This document shows positions 18,116 through 27,176 of a stretch of DNA of 64,000 bases, in pieces. Under the pieces are notes generated by a model that did not search any database, had not been told where the DNA came from, and was given only the letters and a program-made list of their open reading frames with translations. Source of the stretch: Synechocystis sp. PCC 7338 (GTDB lineage: Bacteria; Cyanobacteriota; Cyanobacteriia; Cyanobacteriales; Microcystaceae); assembly GCF_018282115.1 (NCBI RefSeq), contig NZ_CP054306.1, positions 2,155,488 through 2,219,487 on the forward strand. Reading direction: 5' to 3'. Numbering within the stretch: the stretch's first letter is position 1; each line of letters begins with the position of its first letter. The translations under genes were made by a program, and so were the position numbers.

Positions 18116-18520
18116 AGCCCCCAAACACAGTGGCGGCGGTGGTTAGGTTAGCTTTCGTGCTTTTGTCTTCAATTTTATCCAGAGCTAAGGCAACTTTCCG
18201 TAATCGTTCTGTAGCACTCTGACTTTGGGTCAGTACCGCTAGGGGTAAGAGTCCGGGATAGGTCAAAAATGGCTCCGGTGCTTGTTCCCATAAACGGATT
18301 GCCCGATAACGGTGGCGGGTTTCTCTCAACTGAAACGTATCCTGATAGACCAAAGGTGAGCCGGTTTCTTTTAGGTAAATAACCACTTGGTGCATGGCTT
18401 TATGGGGAAATCGCCGATGTACCTTCACCCGGTAATCTAGCATCCGAAAGCCCATGGTTTCATCTGGTTCGGTCTGAAATTCGAGATGCAATACTAGATC
18501 CTCGAATTGCTCCAAAATTA
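18114..18520 (-). pseudogene. 5' part of the Rpn/PD-(D/E)XK gene, truncated at both ends
   Basis: Reading from EQFEDLVLHLEFQTEPDE, this is the nuclease core of Rpn-type proteins: LHLEFQ carries the E-x-Q catalytic pattern, followed by FRMLDYRVKVHRRFP and the conserved RLWEQ and PGLLPLAVL. About 50 N-terminal residues are missing because the ABC permease gene ends at 18529, where the homology should continue. The open frame runs past FGGLSL into the insertion sequence and ends in IS-derived residues. A TTG could start a 167-residue product, but I regard the gene as inactive. Confidence 0.75.
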
Positions 18521-18528
18521 AAAACTCT

Positions 18529-19314
18529 CTAAGAACGTTGAAATCTTAGGGCTTCGATGGACTGGGCGGTGAGGAAAATACCCAGGAAAATGTAGCTGGC
18601 AAACAATACACAGCTTTTACTACTAATCACCCCGTTAATCAGATCTTGATAGCTTTGGAAGAGGGAAAGGTAGGTGAAGATATCGGCGATCGCCCCGCCC
18701 AGGTTCTGGGCAAACACATCCATAATCCAGAGCATCAAAATTACAACAAAGGTAAGGATGTAGGCAATGATCACATTTTCTGTCAGGGAAGAAATAAACA
18801 TTCCTAGGGAAAGCACCGCCGCCGCTACCAGAATTACCGCACCGTTGGCCACCAGCACCAAACCACTGGGTAGGGTAGGATTAGCTGCGGAAAAAATAAT
18901 GATTTGATAAATCCACAGGGGGACCAACAGCACCGAAAAAAATAGTAATGCCCCCATTAACTTGCCCACCGCCACCACCCAATTAGTGACCGGGGAAGTG
19001 GCCAATAATTCCAGGGTGCCCCGCTTTCTTTCTTCGGCGTACAGTCCCATGGAAAGGGCTGGCAGTAACACTAAAATTAACGAGATAATTAAACCTAAAT
19101 AACTAGAAAGGAAATCTCCTGCCACATCCACCGGCTCAGAAAAGCCCGACTGCCGTAAAAATTCAACGTTGGTGATAATTTGACTGAGCATTAGGGAAAA
19201 GAAAATTCCTGACATTAACCAAAAAATAGCGGCAATGCCATAGGCAAAAGGAGAGCTAAAATAACTCAGTAGTTCTTTACGAAGAATGGCCAGCAGATTA
19301 TACAGGGTGGTCAT
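18529..19314 (-). CDS. ABC-2 type transporter permease (GldF-like)
   Basis: The 261-residue membrane protein has six likely transmembrane segments and the ABC-2 signature EERKRGTLELLATSPVTNWVVAVGK (split here: EERKRGTLELL near residue 92, then SPVTNW). It resembles the GldF/NosY-type permeases that pair with a GldA-like ATPase and often a GldG-like substrate protein. No ATPase gene lies beside it in this window; downstream is the broken Rpn gene. The partner genes may have been separated by rearrangement or may lie elsewhere, as is usual in Synechocystis. Confidence 0.8.
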   Translation of the reverse strand: MTTLYNLLAILRKELLSYFSSPFAYGIAAIFWLMSGIFFSLMLSQIITNVEFLRQSGFSEPVDVAGDFLSSYLGLIISLILVLLPALSMGLYAEERKRGTLELLATSPVTNWVVAVGKLMGALLFFSVLLVPLWIYQIIIFSAANPTLPSGLVLVANGAVILVAAAVLSLGMFISSLTENVIIAYILTFVVILMLWIMDVFAQNLGGAIADIFTYLSLFQSYQDLINGVISSKSCVLFASYIFLGIFLTAQSIEALRFQRS

Positions 19315-19452
19315 AGGAAGAGAAAAGTCGACAGTGACAGAGTTGCCGGTAACCCTAGGCTCTGGTTGCTGTGCCTAGCCATGGCCATGGGTTGCCAGAT
19401 TAAATCTAGAATAGGGGGGGTCAGGCTCCCATGGATGAGTTCAGCATAGTTT

Positions 19453-20955
19453 ATGGTTCAACTTAGTGCGGCGGCAATTAATCGGGTCGATGTGGCCGTC
19501 ATTGGGGGAGGCATTGCGGGGGTGGCGATCGCCGAATATGTGGCCCGCCATACTAACCTGTCAGTGCAGTTGTTGGAAAAAAATAGCCATTTGGGGGGGG
19601 ATTCCTCCGGAAAATTGGAGGGCTGGTTCCACACGGGGGCTTTATATTCAGGCCAGGACGATGGTCAAACTTTTTTTAATTGCGTCAATGGGGTGGAAGA
19701 TTTACTTAACCACTACAGCGATTATTTTGCAGGTCGCTGTAATCTTACCCTAGGACAATATGGCCACGGCCATCGCCCCATAGTTAGCGGTAGCGGTGGA
19801 GGTTGGTTTGACTCCAATCCCGTTTATTTCATCCATCCCCAACGCCATTCCCCAGAAATGCTCCAGTCTGGTCTCAAGGGCGATCAGGTGCAGTTGGAAA
19901 TGCAGTTAAAGCGGGTGTTGGGCCGTTTGGAAATGGCCTATGGACAACAGTTCAATTGGCGATCGCCAACGGGTCATGGAGCGATGGCACCGGACTATGG
20001 CCATTTGGAAAGTTATGAACAGCGGGGCTGTAGCCTATTAAGTCAGTCGGAAAAAATTAGTCACTATTGCCAACAATTTGACCTCAGCCATGGGGTACAA
20101 CCCAGTGACTATGCTCTGCTCAAAAGTTTGGACTGTGCTATGGATACCCAGGGCATTTTGCAGGATCTCACCGCCAGTGCCCTGGCCCACGGAACGGCGA
20201 TCGCCACGGGCATTAACCTAGAACAAGTTAATGTAGATCTTTATGGCCCAGTGAGGGTACAAAGTATCTTTTATCGAGACCGCCAGGGACAGCAACATTA
20301 CCTGAAAGCCAAAGCGTTTATTTTTGCGGTGGGAGCAGGCTTTGAGTGTATTTTACCCACCCTCCAGGTGCGAGCTAAGTTGAAACGGAGTCGCAGCACC
20401 ATGGTAGTATCCTATCCTGCCGTTAGTCCCCATAATTTTGTGCGGATGTCCACTAAGAATTCTTACCATTTCAATCATTTTTTCCAGCGGGCAAATATGC
20501 CAGACTCTTCACAATTTGTCAATTATTCCATGCTGGCTAATTCTGGCTATGTTAGCGACGAAAATGATTATTTAGATAGTGGAGAAATTGAATTACTTTT
20601 AGATACGGCGGCACGGTATTTTGGCGAAGATAATTTATATCAACGTCAACTCTGGAGCTACGATTGCGTTAAAACCGAATTTATTAGTGACGATGTCCAA
20701 AAACGTCGTTATAGTTATTGGATTGAAGTTAATCATCAGAGCAACTATCTTTGTGTATTACCAGGTAAATTTTCTTTTTTTCCTACAGTGGCAGTGCAAA
20801 CTCTCAAGCATTTAAAAACCATTTTACCAGTCTCAGAAGTGAACCGAAGCCATCAGGGTTATCACGCCTATTCCCATCAAGCCCAAGCCCTCGTTGCCTC
20901 TCCCTATCCCCACCAACTGTTGGCAACTCATTTAAAAAATAAAGCTAATTTCTAG
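19453..20955 (+). CDS. FAD-dependent oxidoreductase (DAO-type)
   Basis: The 500-residue protein starts with a dinucleotide-binding motif VAVIGGGIAGVAIAEYVAR at residues 14-32, typical of the DAO superfamily (glycerol-3-phosphate dehydrogenase, L-2-hydroxyglutarate oxidase). A second FAD-contact stretch, KAFIFAVGAGFE, is near residue 290. The substrate-binding half is unusual, with no named family that I can recognise. It has no signal peptide. It is followed by hypF after 45 bases on the same strand, so the two may share a transcript. Confidence 0.75.
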   Translation: MVQLSAAAINRVDVAVIGGGIAGVAIAEYVARHTNLSVQLLEKNSHLGGDSSGKLEGWFHTGALYSGQDDGQTFFNCVNGVEDLLNHYSDYFAGRCNLTLGQYGHGHRPIVSGSGGGWFDSNPVYFIHPQRHSPEMLQSGLKGDQVQLEMQLKRVLGRLEMAYGQQFNWRSPTGHGAMAPDYGHLESYEQRGCSLLSQSEKISHYCQQFDLSHGVQPSDYALLKSLDCAMDTQGILQDLTASALAHGTAIATGINLEQVNVDLYGPVRVQSIFYRDRQGQQHYLKAKAFIFAVGAGFECILPTLQVRAKLKRSRSTMVVSYPAVSPHNFVRMSTKNSYHFNHFFQRANMPDSSQFVNYSMLANSGYVSDENDYLDSGEIELLLDTAARYFGEDNLYQRQLWSYDCVKTEFISDDVQKRRYSYWIEVNHQSNYLCVLPGKFSFFPTVAVQTLKHLKTILPVSEVNRSHQGYHAYSHQAQALVASPYPHQLLATHLKNKANF

Positions 20956-21000
20956 CTGTGGGATGGTTGGTTATTTAACAATATTAATGGAAGTAGAATA

Positions 21001-23319
21001 ATGTTAACAACCGTTGCCATACAGGTACAGGGCAGGGTGCAAGGAGTGGGTTTTCGTCCTTTTGTTTATGCCCTTGCCCAGGAGATGGGACTAAACGGTT
21101 GGGTCAATAATTCTGCTCAAGGGGCCACCATTGTTATTACTGCTGACCAAAGAGCGATCGCCGACTTTACAAATAGATTAACTAAGGCATTGCCTCCCCC
21201 TGGCTTAATTGAACAGTTAGCTATTGAACAGTTACCTTTGGAAAGTTTTACTAACTTTACCATCCGCCCCAGTGGTGATGGCCCTAAAACCGCTACCATT
21301 TTGCCCGATTTATCCACTTGTTCTGCTTGTTTAGCAGAATTATTTGACCCTGGCGATCGCCGTTATCTTTATCCCTTTATTAACTGTACTCATTGCGGTC
21401 CCCGTTACACCATTATTGAAGCCCTGCCCTATGATCGCTGTCGTACTACTATGGCTAAATTTTGCCAATGTGCTGACTGCCAAAGGGAATATGAACAACC
21501 TGGCAATCGGCGCTTCCATGCCCAACCCAATGCCTGCCCCCGCTGTGGTCCTCAACTTGTCTTTTGGGACTGCCAAGGTAAGATAATTGCCCAGACAAAT
21601 AATGCTTTAAATCTGGCTATTGATAATTTAAAAGTAGGCAATATTGTTGCCATTAAAGGCTTAGGAGGATTTCATTTATGTTGTGATGCCACTAACTTTA
21701 AGGCAGTAAAAAAGCTAAGAGAAAGAAAACAACGACCAGATAAACCATTGGCAGTAATGTATGGTAATCTTGGTCAAATTATGGAATATTACCAGCCCAA
21801 TTCCAAAGAAATTGAGTTGTTACAAAGTGCCGCCGCTCCCATTGTGTTGTTAAGCAAAACGCCTCAGTTAATTTTGACGGAAAATATTGCTCCTAGTAAC
21901 TACAATGTGGGAGTGATGTTAGCCTATACTCCCCTCCATCATTTATTACTAAAAGAGCTAGATAACCCCATCGTAGCCACCAGTGGTAATTTGGCGGGGG
22001 AACCAATTTGCATCGACAATTTTGATGCTTTAAACCGTCTGAAAAATATCGCCGATGGCTTCCTTGTCCACGATCGCCCGATTGTTTGTCCGCTGGATGA
22101 TTCCGTAGTGCAAATAGTAGCAGGGGAACCATTATTTTTGCGCCGAGCCCGGGGTTATGCTCCCCAGCCCATCACCTTACCCCAATCTGCTAAAAAAAAC
22201 CTATTGGCGGTGGGAGGTCATTATAAAAACACAGTGGCGATCGCCAAACAAAATCAAGCTTATCTTAGCCAACATTTAGGAGATTTAGATACCATCTCCA
22301 CCTATCAAGCATTTGAGCAAACCATTGCCCATTTAGCCCAACTATACGATTTTTTGCCCCAGGAAATTATTGCTGATCTACATCCTGACTATCTCAGCCA
22401 TCAGTATGCCGAAAACCAAGCTTTACCTGTCACTTTTGTGCAGCATCACTATGCCCATATTTTAGCGGTCATGGCGGAACATGAAATTAAGGAAGAATCT
22501 GTATTAGGCATTGCTTGGGATGGCACCGGCTACGGTATAGATGGCACTATCTGGGGGGGAGAATTCCTCAAAATTACCCATGACACTTGGCACAGAATTG
22601 CCTATCTACGACCATTTGCTTTATTGGGTAATCAGCAGGCAATTAAATATCCTCATCGCATTGCCTTAGCGCTGTTATGGTCAACTTTTGATAATGATTT
22701 GTCTGCGGATTATTTAAGCAATTGGTTGGGTTTCAACAATGGTTTTAACGATGAAATAACCACCAACTTAAATAAGGATCTAAATAACAAAAATTTACAC
22801 CATCTTTGGCGACGGGGGGAAGCGCCGTTAACTTCGAGCATGGGCCGCTTGTTTGATGGCATTACCGCTTTAATTGGATTGATTGACCAAGTGACATTTG
22901 AAGGTCAGGCTGCCATGGTTCTGGAAGCCCAAGCCAGACCTGATTTAACTAGAGAATATTATCCTTTCACTTTAGTAGATCAGGAAAATAAATTAGTAGT
23001 GGATTGGCAGTTCTTAATTAGGGCAATAATTACGGAAGAAAGAATAAAAACTGATCTAATTGCGACTAAATTCCATAACACCCTAGTGGCTTTAATTGTG
23101 GCCATAGCTGAACGCCAAGGAATTGAAAAAGTAGTTTTAGGGGGAGGATGTTTCCAAAATCGTTATTTACTTTCCAATGCCATTTCTGCCCTAAAAAAAG
23201 CTGGTTTTTCTCCCCTTTGGCCTAGGCAACTCCCCCCCAATGACGGTGCCCTCTGTATAGGTCAATTGTTAGCTAAAATTCAGCCTAGGCAATATGTTGA
23301 TTATCCTTATCTTTCTTAA
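21001..23319 (+). CDS. hypF: Carbamoyltransferase HypF, [NiFe]-hydrogenase maturation
   Basis: HypF uses carbamoyl phosphate and ATP to carbamoylate HypE, the source of the cyanide ligands in [NiFe]-hydrogenase. The 772 residues show, in order, an acylphosphatase domain (1-90, GRVQGVGFRPFVY), two zinc-finger units (about 105-185, CSACLAE, CTHCGPRY, CADCQREY, CPRCGP), a YrdC-like domain (200-385) and a Kae1/NodU-like carbamoyltransferase domain (390-770, with QHHYAH, WDGTGYG and LGGGCFQN). All metal ligands appear intact. Synechocystis has a bidirectional Hox hydrogenase that needs this protein. Confidence 0.95.
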   Translation: MLTTVAIQVQGRVQGVGFRPFVYALAQEMGLNGWVNNSAQGATIVITADQRAIADFTNRLTKALPPPGLIEQLAIEQLPLESFTNFTIRPSGDGPKTATILPDLSTCSACLAELFDPGDRRYLYPFINCTHCGPRYTIIEALPYDRCRTTMAKFCQCADCQREYEQPGNRRFHAQPNACPRCGPQLVFWDCQGKIIAQTNNALNLAIDNLKVGNIVAIKGLGGFHLCCDATNFKAVKKLRERKQRPDKPLAVMYGNLGQIMEYYQPNSKEIELLQSAAAPIVLLSKTPQLILTENIAPSNYNVGVMLAYTPLHHLLLKELDNPIVATSGNLAGEPICIDNFDALNRLKNIADGFLVHDRPIVCPLDDSVVQIVAGEPLFLRRARGYAPQPITLPQSAKKNLLAVGGHYKNTVAIAKQNQAYLSQHLGDLDTISTYQAFEQTIAHLAQLYDFLPQEIIADLHPDYLSHQYAENQALPVTFVQHHYAHILAVMAEHEIKEESVLGIAWDGTGYGIDGTIWGGEFLKITHDTWHRIAYLRPFALLGNQQAIKYPHRIALALLWSTFDNDLSADYLSNWLGFNNGFNDEITTNLNKDLNNKNLHHLWRRGEAPLTSSMGRLFDGITALIGLIDQVTFEGQAAMVLEAQARPDLTREYYPFTLVDQENKLVVDWQFLIRAIITEERIKTDLIATKFHNTLVALIVAIAERQGIEKVVLGGGCFQNRYLLSNAISALKKAGFSPLWPRQLPPNDGALCIGQLLAKIQPRQYVDYPYLS

Positions 23320-23324
23320 TTGCC

Positions 23325-24059
23325 CTAACTGGTTTTGGCAATAGGTAAAATTTCCTTGGCAATAAATTCTTCGTAAGCGTGTTGAGCAGCAGCCTGTTCT
23401 GCACTTTTTTTCGATGAACCACTGCCACTGCCTAAATGGCGATCGCCAAGCCAAACCGTTGCCTGAAAACCTGATTGCTGGGGCAAATTTTGATCCAGGG
23501 GCTCCACTCGGTATTCCGGCAAACATTTGTAATGAGCTTGGGTCCATGCCTGCAGGGCTTCCTTATAGTTATGGAGGGCAGGATCTTGTCTAATTTCAGC
23601 GGCTTTTGCTAGCAAATGCTCACTTAACCAAGGGCGGATCAAAGACAAATCCCCCACACTTAGGTAAAGGGCTCCCAACAAAGCTTCAAAGCTATCTGCC
23701 ATCAAGGAAACTCGCCCATTTTTATCTGCCAATACCGCCGGGGTAATCCAAAGAAATCGGTCTAGGCCATACAATTCTCCCCAACCGGCAAGGATGCGAT
23801 CACTAACCAAAATAGCTCTCAGGGCAGACATTTCCCCCACCGAGGTCTGGGGGTATTGTTCCATCAACACTTCCGCTGAAGCTAATCGCACTACCGCATC
23901 GCCAACGAATTCCAATTGCTGATAATTTTCTTCCGGGGATTGACTGGCATGGGTCAGGGCCAAATCCAGCAGGTTCCAATTCACCAGGGCGTTATCGGCC
24001 AATCCCAACCGTCGTAGTAGGGCTTTCAACTGGGTTTGACGATGGGGAAGCAGGGACAT
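23325..24059 (-). CDS. rnc: Ribonuclease III
   Basis: This 244-residue enzyme cuts double-stranded RNA, including rRNA precursors. The catalytic domain (residues 10-150) holds the signature QLEFVGDAVVRLASAEVL near residue 46 and the second acidic cluster (DSFEALLGALYL) near 120. A double-stranded RNA-binding domain fills residues 165-240, ending in KKSAEQAAAQHAYEEF. The gene starts six bases after the DUF5989 gene, so it is the last member of an SxtJ-DUF5989-rnc operon. It converges on hypF with a five-base gap. Confidence 0.93.
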   Translation of the reverse strand: MSLLPHRQTQLKALLRRLGLADNALVNWNLLDLALTHASQSPEENYQQLEFVGDAVVRLASAEVLMEQYPQTSVGEMSALRAILVSDRILAGWGELYGLDRFLWITPAVLADKNGRVSLMADSFEALLGALYLSVGDLSLIRPWLSEHLLAKAAEIRQDPALHNYKEALQAWTQAHYKCLPEYRVEPLDQNLPQQSGFQATVWLGDRHLGSGSGSSKKSAEQAAAQHAYEEFIAKEILPIAKTS

Positions 24060-24065
24060 ACGGGC

Positions 24066-24227
24066 TTAAAAGAGGGTGTAAATAAAGGGGGCGATCGCCG
24101 ATCCTTGGGTGAAAACAATTAACGCTCCCAGGAGAACCAGGGTTAAAATCAGCGGTAATAGCCAATATTTTTTTCTTTGTCGCAAAAATCCCCAAACATC
24201 TTGCAATAATTCAATAAATCCTTCCAT
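24066..24227 (-). CDS. DUF5989 family small membrane protein
   Basis: I read this 53-residue protein directly from the sequence. It has a basic amphipathic N-terminal part (ELLQDVWGFLRQRKKYW), one membrane helix (residues 22-40) and the family ending GSAIAPFIYTLF. DUF5989 proteins are nearly always coded beside an SxtJ-like protein, as here (34 bases upstream), commonly in clusters with NodU-type carbamoyltransferases. The function is unknown. The stop codon lies six bases before rnc, so it is co-transcribed with it. Confidence 0.8.
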   Translation of the reverse strand: MEGFIELLQDVWGFLRQRKKYWLLPLILTLVLLGALIVFTQGSAIAPFIYTLF

Positions 24228-24261
24228 AAAGTTACTTTTAAGCGTGTATCAACAATTGGAG

Positions 24262-24669
24262 TTAGTAGGGTTTTTGCAGATGGTTAATGTCCCGGGGACG
24301 ACAAGGCGATCGATAGGTAACTCGTTGGGGCTCCAGTTGACGGGCCATGGTGTCCCTTTTCAATAATTTCATCACCAGGGCCATGGGGGTAACCACCAAC
24401 GCAAAAATTAGGGTCAGGATAATGCGGCTATTAATCCACCCTAAAACGTGGCCAATTTTTAGCCATAGTTCGTATACTGGGCCCAAACTGCGGGGAGCCA
24501 ACAGTCCCAAAAACACAAAGCCAGCGGCGATCGCCCAGGGCAATACGGGTAATCCGTGGCCCTTGAGCAGGGGAATGAGTAGACCAAACAAAAAGGCAAT
24601 CATCCCTGCCATAATCCAGGCAAATTCCCGCAGTATTTTGACCGTGGGAGCAGTCTTCATATTCGTCAT
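24262..24669 (-). CDS. SxtJ family membrane protein
   Basis: The 135-residue protein has about three membrane segments (residues 12-32, 43-60, 75-100) and a basic C-terminal tail. The phrase LGPVYELWLKIGHVLGWINSR is characteristic of SxtJ, named from the saxitoxin cluster but found widely with carbamoyltransferases. A second ATG at 24660 (MKTAP) could be the start. It is the first gene of the run SxtJ-DUF5989-rnc. The pair lacks its usual NodU-type partner here; the nearest carbamoyltransferase is hypF, on the opposite strand. Confidence 0.75.
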   Translation of the reverse strand: MTNMKTAPTVKILREFAWIMAGMIAFLFGLLIPLLKGHGLPVLPWAIAAGFVFLGLLAPRSLGPVYELWLKIGHVLGWINSRIILTLIFALVVTPMALVMKLLKRDTMARQLEPQRVTYRSPCRPRDINHLQKPY

Positions 24670-24812
24670 AACACTCGATCAAGATGGTGATCTTTGGACG
24701 GATTGATGTTATCAGACTTTTCACTAAACTAGATTAAGTCATTTTGCCGACCGTACAGTTAAAAGTTTAACCTTCCCTAAAACCATCTTGCCCTTACTCA
24801 GTCGGAACAATC

Positions 24813-26282
24813 TTAGTGTATCTTAGTTCTTGTAAATGCAAATAGTTTCTTCAATGCTTTTTTACATAACCTTTTAATCGTCTTTTTGGTGTTTGACAAT
24901 TCTTGAATTTGTTGTGAGGAAGCCTCAAGTTCAACTTGTAAGACTTGGTTATTAGTTTTTAATTGGGTAATTTGCTGGTTTTGCCGTTCTATTTGCTCGA
25001 TTAAGGTTTTATTTTCCACTTCTAACTGGGCATTTCTGCCTGCCATATTATGATTATGAGCTTGTAAATGATCAATTACATGATTTGCTTCCGTGTTTTT
25101 CCATTCAAGTTCCCCCAATAGAACACGATGTTTAAGCTCTTCCACTTGACATTGCCGAAAGTCCTGCCAAAGGGCAGTGAAATTCTGTTTTTGGGGTCTA
25201 TTTTTATTATCCTCAATAGTTTTTAGGCATAGCTGACTAATTTTAGTGGCGGTTGTCCACCAAGAAAATTTTTTCGCTTGCTCTTTGCCCCTGGCAATTA
25301 ATTCATTGCGAATGGTTGGAGTTTGCACTTTTTCTAAGGCTGCAACCATTTCTACTACGTCTTGGCCGCCAACATAGATAACCGCATCTTCCCCCACCTC
25401 CGGCAGCGAAGAATTATGGCAAGTAATCACAGGACAATCGCAAGCCATTGCCTCAAGAATGGGTAAACCAAATCCTTCATACAAAGAAGGGTAAACCAAG
25501 GCGATCGCCCCGGAATAAAGGCACCTTAATTCCCAATCTGTTGGTCGAACTAAACAAACATTAATGTCACTAGCTAGGGCAGCTAATTCTGGCTCCAAGG
25601 CAATTTCTCCCCCAACACAAACAAGAGTAAGTTTTTGGAGATCTTTGCTGGCCTGGAAGGCTTGGAATAGAATAGTTGCGTTCTTATACTGATTAAGACT
25701 TAAACGAGACCCGACTAAAAGTAAATAGGGAGAGTTGATGGCAAACTTATACTTGACGGCGGCAATTTCTGCGGCAGAAGCAGGGGAAAAGATACTATCT
25801 ACACCATTATGAATAATATTTACTTGGGAAGCCTTAACTTCGGGACAAAGTTTGAGCAAGTCCTTAGCGGTATTTCTAGACACCGTAATATACTGACTGG
25901 CATAAACTATGGCATAGCGTTTTTCTCGCCACCAGAATTCGCTTAAATCTAAGCCAATTACCTCCGGAATCATGTCATGAATGATTAAAACCGAGGGAGT
26001 ATATAACGGAGTAGTGTAATAGGTAGAAATAAATAAGTCGGCATTAAATTGATTACAAATATCCTGCAGTTTGCCAGAAAATAACGCCTCTTCTTGATAA
26101 TTAAATGGGGGGAGATGGTAGTATTGCACCCCTGGTAGTGATGGAGCAGTATGACCTCGATCAATTAGAACAATATTTTCTATGAAACCAGAATCGCACC
26201 ATTTTTCCAACAGAGTTCGCCAAACCCGAGCGATGCCTGTGTCAGCAATTTGAAAAAAGATGCCATCAATAACAATTTTCAT
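24813..26282 (-). CDS. GT4 family glycosyltransferase with C-terminal coiled coil
   Basis: The 489-residue protein is a GT-B glycosyltransferase of family 4. It has an N-terminal acceptor domain, the VDSIF/SPA junction near residue 165, and the nucleotide-sugar site YPSLYEGFGLPILEAMACDCPV (the family E-x7-E pattern, near residue 267). Residues about 375-475 form a long coiled coil rich in Gln, Asn and Glu, not usual for the family, which may anchor it to partners. No signal peptide. It probably acts in surface polysaccharide synthesis; the acceptor cannot be predicted. It lies downstream of petD on the same strand, after a terminator-like hairpin. Confidence 0.85.
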   Translation of the reverse strand: MKIVIDGIFFQIADTGIARVWRTLLEKWCDSGFIENIVLIDRGHTAPSLPGVQYYHLPPFNYQEEALFSGKLQDICNQFNADLFISTYYTTPLYTPSVLIIHDMIPEVIGLDLSEFWWREKRYAIVYASQYITVSRNTAKDLLKLCPEVKASQVNIIHNGVDSIFSPASAAEIAAVKYKFAINSPYLLLVGSRLSLNQYKNATILFQAFQASKDLQKLTLVCVGGEIALEPELAALASDINVCLVRPTDWELRCLYSGAIALVYPSLYEGFGLPILEAMACDCPVITCHNSSLPEVGEDAVIYVGGQDVVEMVAALEKVQTPTIRNELIARGKEQAKKFSWWTTATKISQLCLKTIEDNKNRPQKQNFTALWQDFRQCQVEELKHRVLLGELEWKNTEANHVIDHLQAHNHNMAGRNAQLEVENKTLIEQIERQNQQITQLKTNNQVLQVELEASSQQIQELSNTKKTIKRLCKKALKKLFAFTRTKIH

Positions 26283-26424
26283 GGACTGTCAAGGTTTGGA
26301 GGCCGTTCAAGTTTGCAATCAGGATTTCGCCGTCAAAAAAAATTCCTCTGGAAACATATAACGTTCACAAAGGAATCTATGCAGTAATGATATCTTGGAT
26401 TTAGGCCGCTGGCTCTGGAAGTTA

Positions 26425-26463
26425 CCTAAAAAATACTCCTGTTTATTCTGTTTTGACAACAGG
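26425..26463 (-). terminator. Possible rho-independent terminator after petD
   Basis: On the minus strand CCTGTT (26463-26458) and AACAGG (26443-26438) form a six-pair stem with a 14-base loop, followed by AGTATTTTTT. It lies about 100 bases after the petD stop and would end the petB-petD transcript. The stem is short. Confidence 0.4.
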
Positions 26464-26564
26464 TAACAGATGAAAACTTTCCTAGATAACCCCCAGAACT
26501 TGAGCCACTTTTGCGAACCGGGCCGGAGTAGTAAAACCTACCCCAGGGAGAAACATATTTTTTC

Positions 26565-27047
26565 CTAGAACAGGCCCAAGGTTAGGGACTTATCAATGGG
26601 AAAAGTGGCGCCAGCTCCCAACCATAAAGCCGCCGCAGTGCCGAACAAGAAGATGGTCATGGCAATGGGACGACGGAAGGGGTTTTGGAATTTATTCACA
26701 CTTTCAATGAAGGGTACCAACATCAAGCCGAGGGGAATGGCAGCCATGCAGGCGATTCCCAGAAGTTTGTTTGGGAGAATGCGCAGAATTTGGAAAGTGG
26801 GGTACAAGTACCATTCAGGCAAAATTTCCAGAGGGGTCGCAAAGGGATCCGCTGGTTCACCGATCATGGCGGGGTCAAGGATGGCCAATCCAGCAATTAG
26901 TCCCAAAGCACCCAAGATGCAGATGGGAAACATGTAAAGAATGTCATTGGGCCAGGCCGGCTCACCGTAATAATTGTGGCCCATGCCTTTGGCCAGTTTG
27001 GCCCGCAAATCGGGATCGCTGAGATCCGGTTTTTTGATAATGCTCAT
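26565..27047 (-). CDS. petD: Cytochrome b6f complex subunit IV
   Basis: PetD is the 160-residue subunit IV of the thylakoid cytochrome b6f complex, which moves electrons from plastoquinol to plastocyanin. It has the normal length, three membrane helices, and the conserved [13 protein letters not shown] motif that forms the quinol oxidation site (PEWY, near residue 76). It follows petB by 129 bases on the same strand, the usual operon order. Confidence 0.97.
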   Translation of the reverse strand: MSIIKKPDLSDPDLRAKLAKGMGHNYYGEPAWPNDILYMFPICILGALGLIAGLAILDPAMIGEPADPFATPLEILPEWYLYPTFQILRILPNKLLGIACMAAIPLGLMLVPFIESVNKFQNPFRRPIAMTIFLFGTAAALWLGAGATFPIDKSLTLGLF

Positions 27048-27176
27048 GGGGCGGAGGCTCCAAGTTAAGGTTTTTTAGGGATTTTCTAGATTCTCTAATC
27101 TGTTTCAATATTCAACAATTTGGCAACGGTTGAAACGAAATTGCCCTATCAAATCAGATTAGTAGGGGGATAGAAA

